In this document: positions 5,202 through 8,568 of the stretch, in pieces
Position numbering within the stretch: position 1 is the first letter of the stretch
Layout: each line of letters begins with the position of its first letter
Assembly (NCBI GenBank): GCA_013375455.1
Contig: JABXJT010000133.1
Location: forward strand, 1-8,568
DNA: 8,568 bases
Reading direction: 5' to 3'
Origin: Candidatus Helarchaeota archaeon
Lineage (GTDB): Archaea; Asgardarchaeota; Lokiarchaeia; Helarchaeales; HEL-GB-A
Notes under the pieces: model-generated
The model's input: the letters and a program-made list of their open reading frames with translations, nothing else
Told to the model about the DNA's origin: nothing
The model's database searches: none
Program-made: the position numbers and the translations under genes

Positions 5202-6296
5202 ATGGCCTATGAAAGTTTGTTAATGTGTAAGAAATGTCATTCAAACTTGGTGATTCCGAAACGGATTAGCGTGAAGAAGTTGACGGTGTATGTGTGGGCG
5301 AGTTGTGCCCATTGTAAGAAACAGGTCCGGTTCACGCTCCCTTTACCACAAGTTCATGAATGGGTTGATGCGATGGCGGGAAATTTCTTTAGATGTCCGA
5401 AATGTGGGGTAGCGGGCGTGGTGACTCGAAGTCTTACGAGTGGGAATTTTACAAAATTGAAGGTTTATTGCCCTAGTTGCCAAAAAGCTTTTATCAAAGT
5501 CGCCGCCCCCTCAGTCTATAGTTATTTGATGGCGAGTAATTATAATCAAATGAAGAAACCCCCCACGTATGTCGTGCAGATGCCCTCTGCGCCACCTACC
5601 ATGCCTCCCGCCCCGCCAGCTCCAGTAGCTCCTCCCGTTGCGCCTCCTGCCCCGCCCCTCCCACCTGCTACACCTCCCGCGCCTCCCGTCCCACCTGCTA
5701 CCACCGCGCCTCCAATGAAAAAATGCACGAATTGTGAAGCGCCATTACCGCCTGGGGTATCTTTTTGCCGAAAATGTGGGGTACCCGTGGAAGCAGGAGC
5801 AACACCCCGATGTCCCTTCTGTGGGGCCACAATTTCTGAAAAGGCGAAGGTATGCCCGAAGTGTTCATCTAGCGTGCGATGTGAAAAATGTGATTCGCTA
5901 TTATTTTCAAAAGCCCGGTTTTGCGTAAAATGCGGTGAGCCAATAAAGGGCAAGGTCGAAGAAGTTGAAGCACCCAAAGTAACCTGCCACTTCTGTGGAG
6001 CTCCTTTGGAATTAGAACAGAAAGTCTGCCCTGAATGCGGTAAGCCCACGGTGTGCCCGCAATGTGGAAATCACCTCAAGAGTGGGGTGCGTTTCTGCAA
6101 TAAATGCGGCATGAACGTGGCGGAGATCACCTTGACAACTCCTGAACGCAAGGAGGACGAAGAGGAAGAAGAGGAAGAATTCGACGAAGACTTAGAAGAC
6201 GTGGCTAAACCCCTCGTGTGCTCCCAATGTGGCGCGCACATGAACGAAGAATACACCTTCTGCACGATCTGTGGGACCCGCCTTGACCAAGAATAA
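5202..6296 (+). CDS. Eight-zinc-ribbon protein with Pro/Ala linker and acidic run
   Basis: A 364-residue cytoplasmic protein with 32 paired cysteines, enough for eight zinc ribbons. Two long-loop ribbons come first (C9/C12-C35/C38 and C65/C68-C90/C93). A Pro/Ala-rich linker fills 128-171. Five compact ribbons follow (first Cys at 175, 204, 227, 262 and 285), then an acidic run (318-333), then a last ribbon (C340/C343-C354/C357). The compact ribbons share the spacing CxxC-10-CxxC and the CxKCG style, so they probably arose by internal duplication. Such arrays usually hold proteins or nucleic acids together; the target here is unknown. The start is ATG 5202 with GGATGATT seven bases upstream; TTG at 5193, directly after the previous stop, is an in-frame alternative adding three residues. 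It is co-transcribed with the RHH/zinc-ribbon gene. Confidence 0.85.
   Translation: MAYESLLMCKKCHSNLVIPKRISVKKLTVYVWASCAHCKKQVRFTLPLPQVHEWVDAMAGNFFRCPKCGVAGVVTRSLTSGNFTKLKVYCPSCQKAFIKVAAPSVYSYLMASNYNQMKKPPTYVVQMPSAPPTMPPAPPAPVAPPVAPPAPPLPPATPPAPPVPPATTAPPMKKCTNCEAPLPPGVSFCRKCGVPVEAGATPRCPFCGATISEKAKVCPKCSSSVRCEKCDSLLFSKARFCVKCGEPIKGKVEEVEAPKVTCHFCGAPLELEQKVCPECGKPTVCPQCGNHLKSGVRFCNKCGMNVAEITLTTPERKEDEEEEEEEFDEDLEDVAKPLVCSQCGAHMNEEYTFCTICGTRLDQE
5583..5714 (+). repeat. Pro/Ala-coding low-complexity tract
   Basis: About 44 codons of mostly CCN and GCN encode a PPAPPAP-type linker between ribbons two and three of the zinc-ribbon protein. The phrase CCACCTGCTAC recurs, suggesting growth by slippage. 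It should form an extended, flexible spacer. Confidence 0.85.
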
Positions 6297-6297
6297 A

Positions 6298-6315
6298 TTT
6301 TTTTTCTCCTTTTTT
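6298..6315 (+). terminator. Oligo-T terminator of the zinc-ribbon operon
   Basis: T8 (6298-6305) and T6 (6310-6315) begin two bases after the TAA stop. Archaeal polymerases stop at such U-runs without needing a hairpin. Confidence 0.65.
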
Positions 6316-6327
6316 GAGGTGAATGAG

Positions 6328-6456
6328 ATGTTGCGACATCGCGGTAGTGAGAGGTACCGGCCCTCGACTGCTTTTCTTATTACCCCTCCTCCTCCCCACA
6401 TTTCCTTTTTCATGAGGGGCGGTACCCACTACTTCTATAAAATCGATAAAAATTAA
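6328..6456 (+). CDS. Possible 42-residue small protein spanning an inverted repeat
   Basis: GAGGTGA (6316-6322), one of the best Shine-Dalgarno matches in the window, stands five bases before ATG 6328. The frame runs 42 codons to TAA 6454-6456, just short of the next gene (ATG 6463). The product is basic and Pro/Phe-rich with no known fold, and its codons cover both arms of the inverted repeat at 6344-6432. A second ATG (6323) opens a 30-codon frame. The Shine-Dalgarno supports translation; the sequence itself does not look conserved. It may be a leader peptide, or chance. Confidence 0.25.
   Translation: MLRHRGSERYRPSTAFLITPPPPHISFFMRGGTHYFYKIDKN
6344..6432. repeat. Long inverted repeat with pyrimidine-rich loop
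   Basis: The left arm (6344-6365) and right arm (6414-6432) pair as GTAGTG/CACTAC, GGTACCG/CGGTACC and CCCTC/GAGGG, giving 18 base pairs broken by a 3-base bulge (AGA) on the left and one G-G mismatch. The 48-base loop is almost entirely C and T between 6371 and 6411. The right arm ends three bases before a TATA box, so the element could be an RNA hairpin, an operator, or a non-autonomous mobile-element remnant. Confidence 0.7.
6436..6442 (+). promoter_or_regulatory. TATA box, leaderless spacing
   Basis: TATAAAA starts 27 bases before ATG 6463, the spacing expected when transcription starts at or next to the start codon. No separate Shine-Dalgarno is needed or clearly present. Confidence 0.55.
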
Positions 6457-6462
6457 TGAGTG

Positions 6463-6705
6463 ATGAACATGTTAAAGGCTCAGACAGTTCAAGAGGTAAG
6501 CGATGAAATCGACATGGTGGATTTTGCCATTGCTTGCATTCGCGGATTGCGGCACTTGAAGGAGACCCAAGATCGTGGCGAATTAGATTCCGTGACGTAT
6601 CACTTCCTTGCACGCGACATCCAAGCAGTGATTGAGGAGGTTACCCGGTCGCTCCTTGTATTCGGGGCGAAGGGTGCCGCGCGAAAGATCAAGTGGATTT
6701 TTTGA
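6463..6705 (+). CDS. Small helical protein of unknown function
   Basis: An 80-residue, mostly alpha-helical soluble protein with no family I recognise. It has two predicted long helices (about 6-30 and 40-65), one Cys, and a basic, aromatic tail (KGAARKIKWIF). The start is one of GTG 6460, ATG 6463 or ATG 6469; ATG 6463 fits the TATA box best, with GTGATG as a weak Shine-Dalgarno for 6469. It faces the 7160-6729 gene, with 23 bases between the stops. The inverted repeat just upstream is the likely control element. Confidence 0.6.
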   Translation: MNMLKAQTVQEVSDEIDMVDFAIACIRGLRHLKETQDRGELDSVTYHFLARDIQAVIEEVTRSLLVFGAKGAARKIKWIF

Positions 6706-6728
6706 CTCCCTCACCAATTTCTTTTTTC
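6706..6728 (+). terminator. T-rich tract between convergent genes
   Basis: TTTCTTTTTTC (6718-6728) follows the plus-strand stop by about a dozen bases and abuts the end of the opposing gene. It fits an archaeal U-run terminator for the 6463-6705 gene. Confidence 0.5.
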
Positions 6729-7160
6729 TTACTGGAATTTTCGTAATTTTTCTTCGAGCAGCGCATCCAGTTTGTTCAAGAATTCTTTGGAGAATAATTC
6801 TTTTTGTGCTTCGGAAACCGCCACGTAAACGTTTTGAATTAAGTGATCTTGATTCTCGATGAAGGCGAGGGTTTGCAGGATTTCAGAGTGGTGGGGTACT
6901 TGCAGGATCTCGGAGTACCGGATGAGATACACCAAATAATGCTGTAGTTGCCGGTAATAATTGATCCAAGGGCGCAATTCATCTTTTTTTGCAGCATCTA
7001 CTTCAAAGTAGGTCCTTAGCAAGACCTTCAATTCCTTTGAATAGAGCCCGACCACCTTACAGAACGCTTCCTCCTCGATTGCTGCATCGGACTGTAACAT
7101 CTGCTCCAGTTGTGAGAGAAGCTCTTGTAAAGGCTTGTAAAATTCCGTTGATTCTGCCAT
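6729..7160 (-). CDS. Helical protein of unknown function
   Basis: A 143-residue protein, almost entirely helical, with no recognised family. Likely helices lie at about 5-25, 30-52, 60-85, 92-115 and 120-141, with Leu-rich amphipathic spacing and several Tyr near the middle (YYRQLQHYLVYLIRY). The middle patch is hydrophobic but too charged for a membrane segment. One Cys (34) is present. The start ATG 7160 is the only good choice; no strong Shine-Dalgarno precedes it, and a TATA-like TTAATTATAGG lies about 35 bases upstream. It is divergent from the 7274 gene across a 113-base spacer that holds a dyad. A helical-bundle scaffold or partner protein is possible, but no function can be assigned. 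Confidence 0.65.
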   Translation of the reverse strand: MAESTEFYKPLQELLSQLEQMLQSDAAIEEEAFCKVVGLYSKELKVLLRTYFEVDAAKKDELRPWINYYRQLQHYLVYLIRYSEILQVPHHSEILQTLAFIENQDHLIQNVYVAVSEAQKELFSKEFLNKLDALLEEKLRKFQ

Positions 7161-7192
7161 GCTGAGCCCAAAATACCTTGTTGATGAATTTT

Positions 7193-7219
7193 CCTATAAT
7201 TAACTAATCTTTATTAGTT
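7193..7219. promoter_or_regulatory. Minus-strand TATA element with adjacent 7-bp dyad
   Basis: AACTAAT (7202-7208), a CTTT spacer and ATTAGTT (7213-7219) form a perfect 7-bp inverted repeat in the spacer between divergent genes. It lies directly upstream of the TATA-like TATAATTAA (7194-7202) of the minus-strand gene and about ten bases from the plus-strand element TATTAATTA (7230-7238). This is a suitable place for one regulator to control both genes. Confidence 0.5.
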
Positions 7220-7229
7220 GATCCCACCC

Positions 7230-7238
7230 TATTAATTA
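7230..7238 (+). promoter_or_regulatory. TATA-like element for the 7274 gene
   Basis: TATTAATTA sits 36-44 bases before the ATG, predicting a leader of roughly 15-20 bases that includes AAGAG. Confidence 0.4.
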
Positions 7239-7273
7239 CACTAAAAACGGGATAACATTAAGAGCTGATACGC

Positions 7274-7951
7274 ATGGAATTTAAAAAACCGACGAGGCCT
7301 CTGAATAATCAAATTTTATTGAAGTTTACTAATGCGGTCAATACGGTCAGGGGCTATGAAGATGAAGCAATAAAAAAATTTGAACGAATTAAATTAGTGA
7401 TAAAGCAATCACACATACTTTTAAGAAGATGTCCTACACTAGAAGATCCTCCTACTGCTGCTAATCGTGAGCCTGCTTATATGACTGTGAAGTTGGATCC
7501 AGTGGAGATCAAGTATACGCCTGGAACGTCTAGTCAGATTACGGGTGAGACGGGGAAGGGAATGGATCATTATAAGGAAAAGGCAGTCAGGCATACTAAA
7601 GACCTTTTAAATGCTGCACGCGCGATCGAAACTTCTGTTTTTGGTCTTAAAGAATTCATCAGGTCTGCTTGCTCGGGCAGTGGGTTGCCTGAGTCAAGCA
7701 AGGAACGACTAAAAAGGATCTTATCGGACCACAAGAGTAAGGCTGAATCTTTACTTGGTGAATTTGAAAAATGTATCGAAGATATTGAGAAATTTCGGGA
7801 AGATTACATTAACTCCACGGAGCGGGAGGGAGAGGGAATCTCATTACAGCCACCAGAGGAAACGAGTAAGATAAAGCCAAAAGGAATGTTAGATGGCAAG
7901 CCAATAGAGAAAATAGAGCTAAAACCCAAGAAAAAGCCAGGAGAAAAATAG
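7274..7951 (+). CDS. Coiled-coil protein with basic, Pro/Lys-rich tail, unknown function
   Basis: A 225-residue soluble protein with no recognised family. Helices cover about 10-50 and 97-180, the second with heptad-like charge patterns (ERLKRILSDHKSKAESLLGE). Between them, residues 55-96 are probably loop and short strands (YMTVKLDPVEIKYTPG). The last 45 residues are disordered and rich in Lys, Pro and Glu. Cysteines at 53, 133 and 167 show no metal-site pattern. The ATG is preceded by AAGAG 11 bases upstream. It is convergent with the membrane-protein gene, with 22 bases between the stops. It may be a cytoskeletal or scaffold-like partner protein, but nothing here proves it. Confidence 0.65.
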   Translation: MEFKKPTRPLNNQILLKFTNAVNTVRGYEDEAIKKFERIKLVIKQSHILLRRCPTLEDPPTAANREPAYMTVKLDPVEIKYTPGTSSQITGETGKGMDHYKEKAVRHTKDLLNAARAIETSVFGLKEFIRSACSGSGLPESSKERLKRILSDHKSKAESLLGEFEKCIEDIEKFREDYINSTEREGEGISLQPPEETSKIKPKGMLDGKPIEKIELKPKKKPGEK

Positions 7952-7954
7952 GAT

Positions 7955-7990
7955 AAAAAAAGGAAGGGTTTGATTATTTGAGTTTTTTTT
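7955..7990. terminator. Bidirectional terminator tracts between convergent genes
   Basis: A7 at 7955-7961 reads as T7 on the minus strand just past the membrane-protein stop, and T8 at 7983-7990 serves the plus strand inside the 3' end of the opposing gene. Each strand has one oligo-T tract at the expected place. Confidence 0.55.
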
Positions 7991-8390
7991 CTTCTTGCAG
8001 ATAGAAATATAGTAGCAAAACTATGAATACGATGCCTACAGTAAGGTTCAAAATTCTATTCGTTATTACACCTGGACTGACTTTTACCTCGGTGTCAAAC
8101 CACACGAAATTTCCCTCAATCATCGAAATTATTAGCCAACCAATCCCAAATAGTGTATATAAGCGAATTTTCTCCCAATCTGCAACTTTGATTGCCCAGA
8201 TCCCAAATATAAAGAAGCAAAGCATGGTGACTCCAGTAACGCGAGTGGCCCAAGGATCATAGTACGGGTGGAGAGGGCCAAAGCCCGCATAATAGAAATC
8301 TGTCAAGAATAAGTACATTGTTGCGTAATAAAGGCTTACAATGGCGATCCCTAGTAAAAGAATTTTAAAAGCTTTCGATATTTCAGCCAT
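7974..8390 (-). CDS. Four-helix integral membrane protein, unknown function
   Basis: A 138-residue protein with four hydrophobic segments at about 8-30, 48-67, 74-92 and 112-131, a short cytoplasmic-type N-terminus and a charged C-terminal tail (QEEKKLK). The 31-47 loop holds FGPLHPYYDPWATRVTG; its Pro, Tyr, Asp and Arg residues look like a functional or conserved site, and the Arg starts the second helix. The plan resembles small four-helix families of the DoxX/DUF4345 type, but I cannot assign one with confidence. The ATG is preceded by GAGGGA about ten bases upstream, a good Shine-Dalgarno. It stands alone on its strand. Confidence 0.75.
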   Translation of the reverse strand: MAEISKAFKILLLGIAIVSLYYATMYLFLTDFYYAGFGPLHPYYDPWATRVTGVTMLCFFIFGIWAIKVADWEKIRLYTLFGIGWLIISMIEGNFVWFDTEVKVSPGVITNRILNLTVGIVFIVLLLYFYLQEEKKLK

Positions 8391-8418
8391 TCTATTCTTC
8401 CCTCTTTGTTGGATTTAA

Positions 8419-8433
8419 ACCTCCAAAGGAGGT
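8419..8433. repeat. Perfect short inverted repeat ACCTCC-AAA-GGAGGT
   Basis: A 6-bp perfect stem with a 3-base loop lies in the spacer between the divergent membrane-protein gene and the partial gene at 8500. It includes a full Shine-Dalgarno sequence on both strands, but no start codon follows usefully, so it may be an operator. Confidence 0.45.
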
Positions 8434-8478
8434 GTGCAAAAACATACGGAATACCTAATATAAAGTTATTTTTATTGG

Positions 8479-8485
8479 TATAAAA
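8479..8485 (+). promoter_or_regulatory. TATA box, leaderless spacing
   Basis: TATAAAA begins 21 bases before ATG 8500, the same kind of arrangement seen at 6436-6463. It supports the partial gene at the window edge. Confidence 0.5.
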
Positions 8486-8499
8486 TGCGCCAAAAAAAC

Positions 8500-8568
8500 A
8501 TGATCCGCAAAAGTAGTCTTTTAGGGCTTTGCGAGGAATTCGTGGGTGTCCTTAATGAGCTGACGGAT
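8500..8568 (+). CDS. Start of a gene cut by the window edge, unknown product
   Basis: ATG 8500 opens 23 codons, without a stop, to the end of the window. The product begins MIRKSSLLGL and continues as a Leu- and Glu-containing, probably helical segment. There is no Shine-Dalgarno, but the TATA box 21 bases upstream suits a leaderless transcript. Too little is present to name a family. Confidence 0.45.
   Translation, partial: MIRKSSLLGLCEEFVGVLNELTD

Noticed and set aside
5546..6049. Minus-strand frame of 167 codons with Gly-rich sequence
   Set aside because: It is the complement of the Pro/Ala linker and zinc-ribbon codons; the Gly/Ala runs are a mirror of CCN/GCN codons.
4938..6296. Toxin-antitoxin module
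   Set aside because: The first gene has an antitoxin-like RHH domain, but the second is an array of zinc ribbons with no nuclease, kinase or other toxin motif.

Overview
The window looks archaeal. Several genes are preceded by TATA-like boxes 21-45 bases upstream of their start codons, some of them at leaderless spacing, and stop codons are followed by oligo-T tracts of the archaeal terminator type. It also carries several treble-Cys-pair zinc-ribbon proteins, one fused to a ribbon-helix-helix DNA-binding domain, and two V4R/Bet3-like proteins. That mix, with many small helical orphan genes, fits an uncultured archaeon, possibly of the Asgard group. There is no rRNA or marker gene here, so the lineage is an inference. 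No rRNA, tRNA, CRISPR array or transposase gene was seen.

Layout. Bases 1-156 are AT-rich with no convincing gene. On the minus strand, 1303-157 holds two adjacent, translationally coupled V4R/Bet3-like genes behind a good TATA box. Next come a small coiled-coil gene (1864-1469) and a cytoplasmic formylglycine sulfatase (3434-1968), both minus strand. From about 3520 to 4760 the composition becomes strikingly GC-rich: a short zinc-ribbon gene on the minus strand faces away from an acidic protein of unknown function on the plus strand (3677-4636). A near-identical 34-bp direct repeat (1904-1937 and 4766-4799) brackets the sulfatase, zinc-ribbon and acidic-protein segment, so this roughly 2.9 kb may be an inserted cassette.

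Bases 4637-4937 are non-coding apart from a possible gene remnant. They carry one repeat copy, alternating CG/TA tracts, and four TATATAC boxes spaced 27-28 bp apart around a TATA box. These lead into a two-gene plus-strand operon: a ribbon-helix-helix protein with a zinc ribbon (4938-5192), then a protein with eight zinc ribbons, a Pro/Ala linker and an acidic run (5202-6296). The most economical reading is that the first protein represses its own operon through the TATATAC array; this is the strongest candidate for an undescribed regulatory system in the window.

From 6297 to the end lie a large inverted repeat (6344-6432) upstream of a small helical gene (6463-6705), a convergent helical gene (7160-6729), a divergent coiled-coil gene (7274-7951), a four-helix membrane protein (8390-7974) and the first 23 codons of a further plus-strand gene (8500 onward). 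Apart from the sulfatase, the zinc-ribbon/RHH operon and the V4R pair, no gene has a function that can be named from sequence alone.
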